Assembly: GCF_007896435.1 (NCBI RefSeq)
Contig: NZ_VCBL01000001.1
Coordinates: 1,083,345 to 1,147,344, forward strand
Length of the DNA: 64,000 nucleotides
Source of the DNA: Rummeliibacillus suwonensis
GTDB lineage: Bacteria; Bacillota; Bacilli; Bacillales_A; Planococcaceae
Direction: 5' to 3'
Shown here: in pieces, positions 18,040 to 27,052 of the stretch
Layout: every line of letters starts with the position of its first letter
How positions within the stretch are numbered: position 1 is the stretch's first letter
The notes under the pieces: generated by a model
Databases searched by the model: none
What the model saw: only the letters and a program-made list of their open reading frames with translations
Told to the model about the DNA's origin: nothing
Made by a program: the position numbers and the translations under genes

Positions 18040-18477
18040 TTGAGATTACAAGTGTATTTTTGGACAGTTTTGTGTAGTTCTATAACATTTCTGATTTCAT
18101 TAAAACTTCTAAAAGTGTTTTCATTTATAAAATATTCGCCAATAGGGTGGACAAAAAAGATGCATGTATTTCAGGATTCTGAGCCACTTGTCAAATGGTT
18201 TATGCTTTGGATCGCGGTGATTGTAATCCTTACCTTATTATTTGCTTTAGGAGAATGGCTAAAAAAAATTCGAATAGATTTTGTAGCTGTTTTCTTAAGT
18301 GTTGCTATTGTGTGGCTGATTGAATGGTCTATACAAAAAACACCCTATATCCACAAATTTTCTATACCTTTAGCGGTTATTATTGCTATTCATCTTCTTT
18401 GGATATTAGAAACAGCTGTCTATCATGCAAAAGTTAGAAGCTTAGATGCTCGAAATAAGTTGCCCAATTCTATTTAG
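18040..18477 (+). CDS. Polytopic membrane protein in the yqhR position
   Basis: 145 aa from TTG 18040, which sits 5 bases after AAGGAGGGGG; a TTG at 18007 upstream of that site is rejected. Four hydrophobic segments (VYFWTVLCSSITFLISL, WFMLWIAVIVILTLLFALG, FVAVFLSVAIVWLIEW, IPLAVIIAIHLLWILETAVY). By position and topology it is YqhR-like; no biochemical role known. Confidence 0.75.
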   Translation: MRLQVYFWTVLCSSITFLISLKLLKVFSFIKYSPIGWTKKMHVFQDSEPLVKWFMLWIAVIVILTLLFALGEWLKKIRIDFVAVFLSVAIVWLIEWSIQKTPYIHKFSIPLAVIIAIHLLWILETAVYHAKVRSLDARNKLPNSI

Positions 18478-18529
18478 GAATGTGCTAAAATAAGAATATT
18501 ATGGAATGGAAGATGAGGGGATTTATTGG

Positions 18530-18970
18530 ATGAAGTATTTAATCTTAAACGGACCTAATTTGAATCGCCTAGGTAAAAGAGAACCGACTATTTATGGTTC
18601 TGAGACATTACAGGATATCGAATCACAGCTAGAAAAACTTGCAGCTCAATTTGATGCTGAGATTGAATGCAAGCAATCGAACTATGAAGGCCAGCTCATT
18701 GATTGGATTTATGAAGCTGAGGATATAGGTGTGAATGGAATTGTCTTTAATCCAGGCGCATTCACTCACACCAGTGTAGCACTAAGAGATGCAATTGCAG
18801 GTGTTGAAGTGCCAGTAGTTGAAATCCATATCTCTAATGTACATAAGCGCGAGGAATTTAGACATCATTCTTATCTTGCACCCGTTTGTGTAGGACAGAT
18901 AACAGGACTTGGTACATTCGGCTATCAAGCTGCGTTACGAATGTTTTTAGAAACAAAGAGAGGGGAATAG
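18530..18970 (+). CDS. aroQ: 3-dehydroquinate dehydratase, type II
   Basis: 146 aa from ATG 18530 ([19 protein letters not shown]). It converts 3-dehydroquinate to 3-dehydroshikimate. The flexible-lid Tyr lies in TIYGS, and catalytic residues around [15 protein letters not shown] and [17 protein letters not shown] are present. Translationally close (6 bp) to the peptidase gene, giving aroQ-yqhT-efp as in B. subtilis. Confidence 0.95.
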   Translation: MKYLILNGPNLNRLGKREPTIYGSETLQDIESQLEKLAAQFDAEIECKQSNYEGQLIDWIYEAEDIGVNGIVFNPGAFTHTSVALRDAIAGVEVPVVEIHISNVHKREEFRHHSYLAPVCVGQITGLGTFGYQAALRMFLETKRGE

Positions 18971-18976
18971 ATCACT

Positions 18977-20038
18977 ATGGGAAAATTAGAAAAATTACGC
19001 GAAGCACTTCAAACGCAAAATCTAGATGCTTTATTGATCACCAATGGCTATAATCGTTGTTACATGACAGGATTTACTGGAACGACAGGTGTAGCGATTG
19101 TTTCACAAAATGATGCTGTGTTTATCACAGATTTTCGCTATACAGAACAAGCCGGACAGCAAGTGAAGGATTATCGGATTGTTGAAAACAAAAGGACTAT
19201 TATGGAGGAAATCGCAAATCAAGTTAAATTGATGGGCATAAAAACACTAGGTTTTGAGAAAGATACAGTAAGCTATAGTATGTTTGAAATTTATTCTAAA
19301 CTAATTTCCGCAGAGCTAGTGGGTGTTTCTGGCATCATTGAAAATATTCGCTTGATAAAGACTCCAGAAGAGATTAAAATTATTAAGGTCGCATGTGACA
19401 TTGTGGATGCCACTTTTGAACATATTATTCAGTTTATCCAACCAGGAAAAACGGAACTTGAAGTTTCCAATGAGATGGAATTCTTCATGAGAAAACTTGG
19501 TGCAACTTCTTCTTCCTTTGACACCATTGTTGCTTCAGGTCTGCGCTCAGCATTGCCACATGGCGTTGCAACTGATAAAATAATTGAAAAAGGTGATTTA
19601 GTCACTTTAGACTATGGTGCTTTATACAATGGCTATATCTCTGATACAACCCGTACAGTTGCTGTCGGTGAACCTACTGCTAAACTAAAAGAGATTTATC
19701 AAATTGTTTTAGATGCGCAATTACTAGGACTTGAAAAATTAAAACCTGGTATGACGGGCATTGAAGCAGATGCAGTTGCACGTGATTATATTAAGAAACA
19801 TGGCTACGGAGATGCATTTGGTCATTCAACAGGTCATGGGATTGGTTTAGAAGTACATGAAGGTCCTGCATTATCAATGCGCTCAAGTGTAGTATTAGAA
19901 CCGGGAATGGTCGTAACTTGTGAACCGGGAATCTATCTACCAGGTATTGGTGGCGTACGTATTGAAGATGATACGCTTATTACAGCGACTGGCAATGAAA
20001 AATTAACTCATGCCCCAAAAGAATTAATGATCTTATAA
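18977..20038 (+). CDS. yqhT: Xaa-Pro aminopeptidase (M24 family)
   Basis: 353 aa. An N-terminal creatinase-like domain (1-125) is followed by the pita-bread M24 domain. Metal ligands are visible in DYGALYNGYISDTTRT, HSTGHGIGLEVHEGP, CEPGIYLPG and GVRIEDD. It removes N-terminal residues before proline in the cytosol. It is co-transcribed with aroQ and efp; the link to EF-P, which resolves polyproline stalls, is suggestive only. Confidence 0.95.
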   Translation: MGKLEKLREALQTQNLDALLITNGYNRCYMTGFTGTTGVAIVSQNDAVFITDFRYTEQAGQQVKDYRIVENKRTIMEEIANQVKLMGIKTLGFEKDTVSYSMFEIYSKLISAELVGVSGIIENIRLIKTPEEIKIIKVACDIVDATFEHIIQFIQPGKTELEVSNEMEFFMRKLGATSSSFDTIVASGLRSALPHGVATDKIIEKGDLVTLDYGALYNGYISDTTRTVAVGEPTAKLKEIYQIVLDAQLLGLEKLKPGMTGIEADAVARDYIKKHGYGDAFGHSTGHGIGLEVHEGPALSMRSSVVLEPGMVVTCEPGIYLPGIGGVRIEDDTLITATGNEKLTHAPKELMIL

Positions 20039-20062
20039 TTTAATATTGGAGGATATTTAGAA

Positions 20063-20620
20063 ATGATTTCAGTAAACGATTTTAAAACAGGTTTAACAAT
20101 CCTTGTTGACGGTAACTTATTTCGTGTTATCGAGTTCCAACATGTAAAGCCAGGTAAAGGTGCTGCTTTCGTACGTTCAAAATTACGTAATTTACGTAAT
20201 GGCAACGTAACAGAAAAAACTTTCCGTGCTGGTGAAAAAGTTGAAAAAGCACAAATCGATACTCGTAAAATGCAATATCTATATGCATCAGGTGATCAAT
20301 ATGCATTCATGGATATGGAAACTTATGAACAAATTGAACTTTCTAAAGAACAATTAGAATATGAGCTACAATTCTTATTGGAAAACATGGAAGTATTCAT
20401 CATGATGTATGAAGGTGAAATCTTAGGTATTGATCTTCCAAATACAGTTGAATTAGAAGTGGCTGAAACAGAACCAGGTATTAAAGGTGATACGGCTACT
20501 GGTGGCTCTAAACCAGCGACTCTTGAAACAGGTTTAGTTGTCAACGTACCATTCTTCGTTAACCAAGGTGACAAATTAGTGATCAACACATCTGATGGTT
20601 CATACGTTTCACGTGCATAA
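20063..20620 (+). CDS. efp: Translation elongation factor P
   Basis: 185 aa, full length. It relieves ribosome stalling at proline runs. The domain I loop [13 protein letters not shown] carries K32, which is modified with 5-aminopentanol in B. subtilis. GGAGG precedes the ATG. A family A repeat and then a strong terminator follow. Confidence 0.97.
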   Translation: MISVNDFKTGLTILVDGNLFRVIEFQHVKPGKGAAFVRSKLRNLRNGNVTEKTFRAGEKVEKAQIDTRKMQYLYASGDQYAFMDMETYEQIELSKEQLEYELQFLLENMEVFIMMYEGEILGIDLPNTVELEVAETEPGIKGDTATGGSKPATLETGLVVNVPFFVNQGDKLVINTSDGSYVSRA

Positions 20621-20626
20621 TGAAAT

Positions 20627-20737
20627 CTATTTATTGCTTATGAATAGGTAGGGAGTAAGATCTCCATCCCAATATCCCACTACCAAGCAGAGGATAATTG
20701 AAGATCAACTGCCTATAAAAGCTAGATTAGTTCAGTG
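20627..20737 (+). repeat. Family A repeat, short form
   Basis: Starts a few bases after the efp stop: ttattgcttatgaataggta, gggagtaagatctcc, ccactaccaagcagaggata, gatcaactgcctataaaagc and tagattagttcag. Same subtype as 10521 and 17838. Confidence 0.75.
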
Positions 20738-20760
20738 AATACACATATTGATATACATCA

Positions 20761-20805
20761 AAAACCTGCCATTCAACGTCAAATTGAATGGCAGGTTTTT
20801 TACTT
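20761..20805 (+). terminator. efp terminator
   Basis: AAAACCTGCCATTCAA pairs with TTGAATGGCAGGTTTT around a 6-base loop, followed by a T run. Confidence 0.93.
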
Positions 20806-20950
20806 TTTCTTTTATAAATTTTGCATGATGAAATTCCCTCCATCATATGAATAAAAAATCTCCAAATCATCCCTTCTGGAAAGTACAAATCTATTTCAAG
20901 CATTATAAATTTACTTCGTTAATATCTATAATTCCATCTCTTTCTTTTTT

Positions 20951-20978
20951 GCATATTTTTTAATACTGTACATAGATT
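20951..20978 (+). promoter_or_regulatory. Sigma-E-type promoter of the spoIIIA cluster
   Basis: GCATATT (20951-20957), 13 bp, CATAGATT (20971-20978), close to the mother-cell sigma-E consensus (GTCATATT, CATACANT). It lies directly before spoIIIAC, where AA and AB would be in B. subtilis. Confidence 0.7.
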
Positions 20979-20981
20979 GAA

Positions 20982-21206
20982 GTGAGAGGAGGGGCGGCTT
21001 CGGAACTTCAAGATTTGCTACGTATCGCAGGAATCGGACTTGTTTTAGGATTATTGCATATTTTCTTTGAACAAACAGGGAAAAAGGAATTTTCTTTTTT
21101 CTTAAATTTCGTTGCTTATCTCTATATAACCATAGAATTATTAAGATTTATGCGTCTCTTCTTTGATGAGATTATATCTTTTTTCCAATGGCTGATGACG
21201 TCATAG
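20982..21206 (+). CDS. spoIIIAC: Stage III sporulation protein AC
   Basis: Up to 74 aa. RIAGIGLVLGLLHIFFEQTGKKEFSFF-type sequence (two membrane helices) matches SpoIIIAC, a membrane part of the mother cell-forespore feeding-tube channel. The start is unclear. GTG 20982 lies before the AGGAGGGG ribosome site and at the predicted transcript start. The next candidate is TTG 21015, 20 bases after the site. The position expected from B. subtilis alignment (before SELQDLLRIAG) holds GCT. Confidence 0.8.
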   Translation: MRGGAASELQDLLRIAGIGLVLGLLHIFFEQTGKKEFSFFLNFVAYLYITIELLRFMRLFFDEIISFFQWLMTS

Positions 21207-21581
21207 ATGGTGTTTCTATTTTTTATATTGCTATCACTTTTGCTTTTGGTAGGAATACAAATGGTATCTCCAGCATTACATCGATTATTAGCCATTGTAT
21301 TTTTTTTCATATTATGCAGCTATTTGATGATGCAAGTTGTCATCCCTTTTTTTCAGAGGCTTAGGACCTTCTATTTATTTGATCTACCTTATTTACCCTT
21401 AATTCTAGGAAGTTCTTTGCTTTATTTATGTTCCATTATTGTTTCACAGGTACTAGAAGATAATGATTATGGAAGTATTGCTTTAATAAGCCATCTGGCG
21501 ATCAAAATATGGATCATTACACTTTGGTTGGACAAGCTAGGAGAACTTTTAAAACAATGGGAAAAGCTATTAGTACCATAG
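21207..21581 (+). CDS. spoIIIAD: Stage III sporulation protein AD
   Basis: 124 aa, directly abutting the spoIIIAC stop. Several hydrophobic helices; the C-terminal part (DNDYGSIALISHLAIKIWII) aligns with the conserved SpoIIIAD stretch around GAIASKIELAGK. Strongly diverged, assigned mainly by order and topology. Confidence 0.75.
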   Translation: MVFLFFILLSLLLLVGIQMVSPALHRLLAIVFFFILCSYLMMQVVIPFFQRLRTFYLFDLPYLPLILGSSLLYLCSIIVSQVLEDNDYGSIALISHLAIKIWIITLWLDKLGELLKQWEKLLVP

Positions 21582-21587
21582 GAGGTT

Positions 21588-22508
21588 GTGAAAATCGAAC
21601 AACTGACTACATTTTTTTGGGAACCATTTAAAGAACAAATTTTTGCATTACGTTCTTTTTTTCTATATGGGTTTTTATTTCTTTGTATCAATTGGTTGAT
21701 ACCATCCATGAAAGAGTGGACAAGGTTCTTCTTTTTGATCGTCGTCATCATGGTTACTATTCGTCCAGTATTCGCTGCATTTGAGAAGATGCAAAGTATA
21801 ACAGATCAGCTGATGCATATTTATGTAGTATTATCGCCACTATTAACTTCATCGCTGCTTCTTGGTTCGGGACTATTTTCTGTTTTAGCGATTAGTCCCG
21901 TTTTTTTGTTGTTTTTGCAAACGATTTTAGTAGTGGTTTCAAAATTCCTGATTCCCATGTTAATCGCTACACTAGTATTCGATTTTATCACGAGAATGAT
22001 CCCCGAGTTGTCTTTTGCCAAAATGTCCGATTTTTTACGGATGTCTGTTTTAAGTATTGTTTCTGCCTCTGTTGTTGTGTATGCCATGTTGCTAGCTGCA
22101 AACGGGGTGATCGTCGGTTCTTATAGCAATGATTTATCTGAACCGATAAAGAGGCTTATCCAACAGAACATTCCGATTATCGGCTCGTTGGTCACTGAGT
22201 CATTGAATACATTTAAAACGTATTCTTCGACGGCTATTGTTACAACAAGTACGGGGTTATTGATAAGTGTTTGGGGAGTAACCATCTTACCAACATTAAA
22301 TATTTTAATCTTAGGTTTTAGCTATCGATTTATGTCTGCTGTGCTAGAGCCCTTTACAGATAGTAAGGTGAATGGCCTTATTGAGGATATTAGTAAAACA
22401 CTTTTTATATTATGTGCTGTTTCATTTTTGATCGCTTTCGCTTACTTCTTCACCATTATGATGGTGTTACTTATGATCCAAATGCAGATTGGGAGGGGAG
22501 GAGCGTAG
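21588..22508 (+). CDS. spoIIIAE: Stage III sporulation protein AE
   Basis: 306 aa, polytopic membrane protein with about eight helices, characteristic TSTGLLISVWGVTILPTLNI and DISKTLFILCAVSFLIA. It is shorter than B. subtilis SpoIIIAE (about 399 aa), lacking most of the N-terminal extracytoplasmic region. GTG 21588 is only 2 bases after AGGAGG, so the exact start may be further in. Confidence 0.85.
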   Translation: MKIEQLTTFFWEPFKEQIFALRSFFLYGFLFLCINWLIPSMKEWTRFFFLIVVIMVTIRPVFAAFEKMQSITDQLMHIYVVLSPLLTSSLLLGSGLFSVLAISPVFLLFLQTILVVVSKFLIPMLIATLVFDFITRMIPELSFAKMSDFLRMSVLSIVSASVVVYAMLLAANGVIVGSYSNDLSEPIKRLIQQNIPIIGSLVTESLNTFKTYSSTAIVTTSTGLLISVWGVTILPTLNILILGFSYRFMSAVLEPFTDSKVNGLIEDISKTLFILCAVSFLIAFAYFFTIMMVLLMIQMQIGRGGA

Positions 22509-22654
22509 TGAGAGATTTCTTATTTGGTTTGTTGGTCTACAGTGTGATTGTGAAAATATTACTTTTAATCATTCCGCAAGATTATGAAGAAGAATCTACT
22601 ACTCTCTTTAAAATGTTCGTGGCACTCTATTGTATTAACTATTTCTTTTTATAA
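22508..22654 (+). CDS. spoIIIAF: Very short SpoIIIAF-like protein
   Basis: 48 aa from GTG 22508, which overlaps the spoIIIAE stop (TAGTG) after GGGAGGGGAGG. It consists of two hydrophobic helices (FLFGLLVYSVIVKILLLII and LFKMFVALYCINYFFL), matching the membrane anchor of SpoIIIAF. The roughly 150-residue soluble domain of B. subtilis SpoIIIAF is missing; no continuation is found in other frames. Confidence 0.6.
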   Translation: MRDFLFGLLVYSVIVKILLLIIPQDYEEESTTLFKMFVALYCINYFFL

Positions 22655-22727
22655 CTAATTTTGCATATTGGGTTTGATACATTCATAAGATGAACTAGTT
22701 GTTAATGTATTGAAGGAGGAGATGTCC

Positions 22728-23167
22728 TTGGAAAAGCACCAAATATCAAAAAAACACAATTTCTCATTGCCGGCATCATTATCGTATTACTTGTAGTTAG
22801 CGGTTTTTGGAGTCTTTCAAAAGGAGCGAAAGATGATGTCAATACTTCTACGAACGATCTCGAGCAGTATCAGCAACTAACATCAACTCTTAGTTCAATT
22901 GAAGGCGTTGGAAAGGTCATGATTTATTTTTATTATGATCAGCCAACAACGGAAACTAAAACGGATGATTCGTCACTAAGTCAATATTTTAGTTGGCAAC
23001 AAAACGATAAAAGCAAACAGAAGGTGACGGGCGTTTTAGTCGTAGCAGAAGGAGCTGATTCCATAACGGTAAAAAATGATCTCGTTACCGTATTATCAAG
23101 TGTGCTGGAAATACCCACCCATCGTATTATTGTGCGACCAATGGAAAAAAAGGAGGATTCAACATGA
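22728..23167 (+). pseudogene. spoIIIAG: SpoIIIAG with an apparent frameshift at an A7 run
   Basis: TTG 22728 lies 8 bases after AAGGAGG and reads MEKHQISKK, then stops after 25 codons. The -1 frame continues as TQFLIAGIIIVLLVVSGFWS and reaches the stop at 23167 with QQLTSTLSSIEGVGKVMI, clear SpoIIIAG. The switch falls at seven A (22748-22754); eight A would give an intact 146-aa protein. It may be a homopolymer read error, slippage, or true loss. Even repaired it is shorter than B. subtilis SpoIIIAG (229 aa), the ring-forming channel component. Confidence 0.75.
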
Positions 23168-23712
23168 AAGTAAAAAAGAAAGCGGTATGGTTTTTGACAT
23201 TACTAAGTTTAGCTGCGGTTATTTCGGTATATTATCTATCTAATCCTGTGACACCGTTCAACGGACTAGCCATTTTTAGTGATAATGCACTAAAAGATAC
23301 GAAAATTAGTGATCTTGCAAGCAAAACTGGAAAAACGACACCTGTAACATCAGAGAGCCATCTGTTTGAAGAAATGCGTATGGAACTGCAAAACGAACGT
23401 AGTCAATTAAAAGAAACACTAACACAGAAGATTGCATCAGCTCAATATACAGCAGAAGAAAAAAATGAGGCTTTCAATCAAATTGATGCTATTACAAAAA
23501 ATGAATCAAATGAAGCTATGCTAGAAATGTTAATCGAAACTTTAGGTTATCCAGATGCGTTTGTAAAAGCTGATGACGATCAAATACGTGTTACAGTACA
23601 GGCAAATGAATTATCAAAAACAAAAGCAAATGAGATCATTTATATGGTAAAGAAAGAAATAAGTGGTTCTGGAAAAGTTGTAGTAGATTTTCAATCTGAA
23701 ACAATTAACTAA
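23164..23712 (+). CDS. spoIIIAH: Stage III sporulation protein AH
   Basis: 182 aa. One N-terminal membrane helix (AVWFLTLLSLAAVISVYYL), a linker, and a C-terminal YscJ/FliF-like ring-building domain (EMLIETLGYPDAFVKADDDQ onward). It is the mother-cell partner of SpoIIQ across the engulfment septum. The start overlaps the spoIIIAG end by 4 bp. Intact. Confidence 0.92.
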   Translation: MKVKKKAVWFLTLLSLAAVISVYYLSNPVTPFNGLAIFSDNALKDTKISDLASKTGKTTPVTSESHLFEEMRMELQNERSQLKETLTQKIASAQYTAEEKNEAFNQIDAITKNESNEAMLEMLIETLGYPDAFVKADDDQIRVTVQANELSKTKANEIIYMVKKEISGSGKVVVDFQSETIN

Positions 23713-23757
23713 TATTTGTGCGAATTTTCTTGAATAATGTTTATTTTTAAATAAGTG

Positions 23758-23786
23758 TTTAAAAATTGTAATAAACGCGATAAAAT
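23758..23786 (+). promoter_or_regulatory. Possible promoter of accBC
   Basis: TTTAAA (23758-23763), 17 bp, TAAAAT (23781-23786), about 40 bp before accB. Moderate match. Confidence 0.4.
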
Positions 23787-23827
23787 AAAAAATGTATTAT
23801 ATTACACAAAAGTTAGGGGAGCAATAT

Positions 23828-24331
23828 ATGTTGAAAATTCAAGAAATTCGCGAAATTATCAAACTAGTAGATTCTTCTTCAATCGATGAATTCGTTTTTG
23901 AAGCAGATGATACAAAAGTGAAACTTAAAAAAAATGGTGCTACTACAGTCGTTACTGATGCACCAGCGCAAGTTATTAAAGCGGTTACACCAGCACCAGC
24001 AGCACCAGTTGTTGAAGCTCCAAAAGCACCAGCAGCACCAGTTGCAGAAAAACCAGCAGCACCAAAAGCTGAAGTTGCAAATGATGCATCACTACACAAA
24101 ATCGTTTCACCAATGGTTGGTACTTTCTACAAAGCGCCAAATCCTGAATCTCCAGCATTCGTTCAAACAGGCGATAAAGTGGGCGAAGAAACAGTCGTTT
24201 GTATCGTTGAAGCCATGAAATTATTCAATGAAATCGAAGCAGAAGTAAAAGGTGAAATCGTTGAAATTCTTGTAAATGACGGCGAATTAGTGGAATACGG
24301 TCAACCTCTATTCCTAGTAAAAGAAGACTAA
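23828..24331 (+). CDS. accB: Acetyl-CoA carboxylase biotin carboxyl carrier protein
   Basis: 167 aa from ATG 23828 after TTAGGGGAGC; a longer frame from 23792 lacks a ribosome site. A Pro/Ala-rich linker (about 45-85) is followed by the biotinyl domain with EAMKLFNEI, biotinylated at K131. It carries carboxyl groups for malonyl-CoA formation and is transcribed with accC. Confidence 0.96.
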   Translation: MLKIQEIREIIKLVDSSSIDEFVFEADDTKVKLKKNGATTVVTDAPAQVIKAVTPAPAAPVVEAPKAPAAPVAEKPAAPKAEVANDASLHKIVSPMVGTFYKAPNPESPAFVQTGDKVGEETVVCIVEAMKLFNEIEAEVKGEIVEILVNDGELVEYGQPLFLVKED

Positions 24332-24347
24332 GGGGGAGGCTTTCCAC

Positions 24348-25703
24348 ATGAAAAAAGTATTAATCGCAAATCGTGGTGAAATCGCGGTACGTATTATTCG
24401 CGCATGTAAAGAATTGGATATTCAATCTGTAGCTGTATATTCAGAAGCAGATAGTGATGCACTTCATGTTCAACTTGCAGATGAAGCCTATTGTATCGGT
24501 TCTAAGTTTTCTAGTGATAGCTACTTGAAAATTGATCGAATCCTTACAGTAGCTGAAAAAACAGGCTGTGATGGTATTCATCCAGGATATGGTTTCCTTG
24601 CAGAAAACGCTAGTTTCGCAGAAGCTTGTGAGGATGCAGGTATTACATTTATCGGACCAACTTCAGACGCGATTAAAATCATGGGTATCAAAGATATCGC
24701 AAAAGAAACGATGATTGCAGCGGATGTTCCAACTGTTCCGGGTTCAAAAGGTCTAGTAGCAGATGAACATGAAGCTGTTGAAGTAGCGAAAGAAATCGGT
24801 TATCCAGTTATTATCAAAGCTACTGCTGGAGGCGGCGGTAAAGGAATCCGTGTTGCACGTGATGAAGAAGATTTGATCAAAGGTGTTCAAATTACTCAAA
24901 AAGAAGCAGCTGCAGCCTTCGGAAACCCAGGGGTATATTTAGAGAAATTTATTGAAGATTTCCGTCACTGTGAAATTCAAGTGTTAGCAGATAGCTATGG
25001 CAATACCATTCACTTAGGTGAACGTGACTGTACAGTTCAACGTCGTATGCAAAAATTAGTAGAAGAAGCTCCATCTCCAGCACTATCTGAAGAACGACGT
25101 GCAGAAATGGGTGAGGCAGCCGTAAAAGCAGCAAAAGCTTGTCACTATCGTGGTGCAGGTACTGTTGAATTTATCTATGACTATAAAGAAGATAAATTCT
25201 ACTTCATGGAAATGAATACACGTATCCAAGTAGAACACCCAGTAACTGAAGCAATTACAGGTATTGATTTAGTTCGTGAACAGTTGAAGATTGCATCCGG
25301 TGAGAAATTAGAGTATAAACAAGAAGATGTGAAAGTGAATGGTTGGGCGATCGAATGTCGTATCAACGCAGAAAATCCATCTAAAAACTTCATGCCATCA
25401 CCAGGGAAGGTTGAAAACTACTTAGCTCCTGGCGGCAATGGTGTACGTATTGATTCAGCAATGTATCCAGGCTATGCAATTCCACCATACTATGATTCAA
25501 TGGTCGCAAAACTAATTGTACATGCTGATACTCGCGCAGAAGCAATTGCTAAAATGAAACGTGCCTTAGGTGAATTTATTGTTGAAGGACCAGGAATCCA
25601 TACAACAATTCCTTTCCACGAAAAACTAATGGATAATGAGGTCTTTAAATCAGGAAAATTCAATACAAAATTCCTTGAAGAAAATGACGTTATGAATTCA
25701 TAG
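24348..25703 (+). CDS. accC: Acetyl-CoA carboxylase, biotin carboxylase subunit
   Basis: 451 aa, ATP-grasp enzyme that carboxylates biotin on AccB. N-terminal [18 protein letters not shown], glycine-rich [17 protein letters not shown], and catalytic [14 protein letters not shown] are all intact. GGGGGAGG precedes the ATG, 16 bp after accB. Confidence 0.97.
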   Translation: MKKVLIANRGEIAVRIIRACKELDIQSVAVYSEADSDALHVQLADEAYCIGSKFSSDSYLKIDRILTVAEKTGCDGIHPGYGFLAENASFAEACEDAGITFIGPTSDAIKIMGIKDIAKETMIAADVPTVPGSKGLVADEHEAVEVAKEIGYPVIIKATAGGGGKGIRVARDEEDLIKGVQITQKEAAAAFGNPGVYLEKFIEDFRHCEIQVLADSYGNTIHLGERDCTVQRRMQKLVEEAPSPALSEERRAEMGEAAVKAAKACHYRGAGTVEFIYDYKEDKFYFMEMNTRIQVEHPVTEAITGIDLVREQLKIASGEKLEYKQEDVKVNGWAIECRINAENPSKNFMPSPGKVENYLAPGGNGVRIDSAMYPGYAIPPYYDSMVAKLIVHADTRAEAIAKMKRALGEFIVEGPGIHTTIPFHEKLMDNEVFKSGKFNTKFLEENDVMNS

Positions 25704-25724
25704 TAGGAGAAAGGGGCGAACTCT

Positions 25725-26132
25725 ATGGCTGATAAAGTCGTACAATCTCTACCGCAAAACACACCTACTGGCAAGGATGAATTGGGTAAGATTGAGGTTG
25801 CACCTGAAGTCATTGAAGTTATTGCGGGAATTGCCACGACAGAAGTGGAAGGTGTCTCTAAAACAAGAGGTAATTTTGCCACTGGTGTCGTAGAAAAATT
25901 CGGTAAAAAAGTTCATGGTAAAGGGATCAAAACGGAGTGGACAGAAGAAGGCTTGATTGTGGATGTCTATTGCTTTGTGCAATATGGAGTATCTGTAGCG
26001 AAAGTAGCAAAACAAGTTCAAATTCAAATCCGAGAAGCGATCGCTAATATGACATCACACGCAACAAAAGAAGTGAATGTACATATTACGGGTATTCAAT
26101 TTGACCAATTGAACGACGCAAAAGCTGAATAA
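25725..26132 (+). CDS. yqhY: Asp23/Gls24 family protein (YqhY)
   Basis: 135 aa. The core GKIEVAPEVIEVIAGIATTEVEGV and the C-terminal EVNVHITGIQFD define the family. In B. subtilis YqhY is linked to acetyl-CoA carboxylase activity, and its place after accBC here supports the same role. Cytosolic, no membrane segment. Confidence 0.92.
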   Translation: MADKVVQSLPQNTPTGKDELGKIEVAPEVIEVIAGIATTEVEGVSKTRGNFATGVVEKFGKKVHGKGIKTEWTEEGLIVDVYCFVQYGVSVAKVAKQVQIQIREAIANMTSHATKEVNVHITGIQFDQLNDAKAE

Positions 26133-26145
26133 TGATTGAAAAAGA

Positions 26146-26187
26146 TGTCTTAAAAGTGGGTAAAATAGCTTTTAAGGCATTTTTTTG
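26146..26187 (+). terminator. accBC-yqhY terminator
   Basis: TGTCTTAAAAG (26146-26156) pairs with CTTTTAAGGCA (26169-26179), then T7. Confidence 0.88.
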
Positions 26188-26217
26188 TTTGTTGATTTTG
26201 TGTTGCTGAGAAATGGT

Positions 26218-26362
26218 TTTATCCCGTGTTAACGGGCAGTAAGACATCCATCTCAAGGTTTAGAGAGAGGCAAGAAAGATAGGGGGATCAACTGTCGCAT
26301 GCGCCCGATTGGTTCAGCTAACCATCAGTGGGGGATGAAGAAAACCCCCACTGATGGAAGCA
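26218..26362 (+). repeat. Family A repeat, intermediate form
   Basis: ttatcccgtgttaacgggca start, ccatctcaaggtttagagag loop, ggatcaactgtcgcatgcgc, ccgattggttcagct, and the terminal hairpin CAGTGGGGG / CCCCCACTG. The middle module with GCCACAGGACGTGGC is missing. GCATGCG replaces the GTAAAAG of other copies, defining a subtype. Confidence 0.85.
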
Positions 26363-26641
26363 ATGTTGTGGATAGAAACTATTAAGACATCATACAGCAT
26401 AAGAAGTGTTGCTGGATGGCTTTGTATGTTAGGAATGTCAAGTTATTAGAGAATATTTTTTCTGACTTTTCAAAACTTATAACAATTCATGCGGTCCGGG
26501 CTATTTTGTGTTAGAATAAAAATACTTGTGAACAATTGAAACACTTCGCATATTGGACCTTTTGTGATGATTTTTGCTATTTTTCAACATTTAGCATTTC
26601 GCGATGTCCCAATGTAGTAGAATAAAGGAGAACAAATTAAG
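26363..26641. other. Spacer before nusB
   Basis: 280 bp without a gene or clear hairpin. Two similar AT-rich stretches (26497-26545 and about 26575-26625, each with tgttagaataaa or tgtagaataaag) could hold promoters for nusB. Confidence 0.3.
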
Positions 26642-27016
26642 ATGAAGCGACGAGAAGCGCGTGAGAAAGCATTACAAACACTTTTTCAACTAGAAAATAC
26701 AGAGTTAACCATTCAAGAAGCAATGGAACACGTGATGGAAGAACAAACGGATGAATTTTATGAAAAACTGGTATCTGGTACGGTTCAACATCAATCAGAA
26801 ATCGATGCTGCATTAGCAGAAAAATTAGAAAATTGGTCATTCGACCGTATAGCGAAAATTGAACGTACAATTTTGCGCTTAGCGGCTTATGAATTGATGT
26901 ATACACTTGAAACACCAAAAAGTGTTGTTCTTAACGAAGCCATTGAACTAAGTAAAACATTTGGTGATGACAAATCAAGTAAATTTGTCAATGGTGTATT
27001 ATCAAAATTTGCATAA
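26642..27016 (+). CDS. nusB: Transcription antitermination factor NusB
   Basis: 124 aa, all-helical NusB fold. N-terminal MKRREAREKALQTLFQLE; C-terminal NEAIELSKTFGDDKSSKFVNGVLSKF are family signatures. It binds boxA RNA with NusE/S10 in rRNA antitermination. AAAGGAG precedes the ATG. Confidence 0.96.
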   Translation: MKRREAREKALQTLFQLENTELTIQEAMEHVMEEQTDEFYEKLVSGTVQHQSEIDAALAEKLENWSFDRIAKIERTILRLAAYELMYTLETPKSVVLNEAIELSKTFGDDKSSKFVNGVLSKFA

Positions 27017-27052
27017 CAATCGAAAAAAGCTGAATTTGGGAGTGTTAACAAG

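Noticed and set aside
24949-25882. Long minus-strand frames opposite accC and yqhY
   Set aside because: Antisense shadows of highly conserved genes; no start signals or recognisable products.
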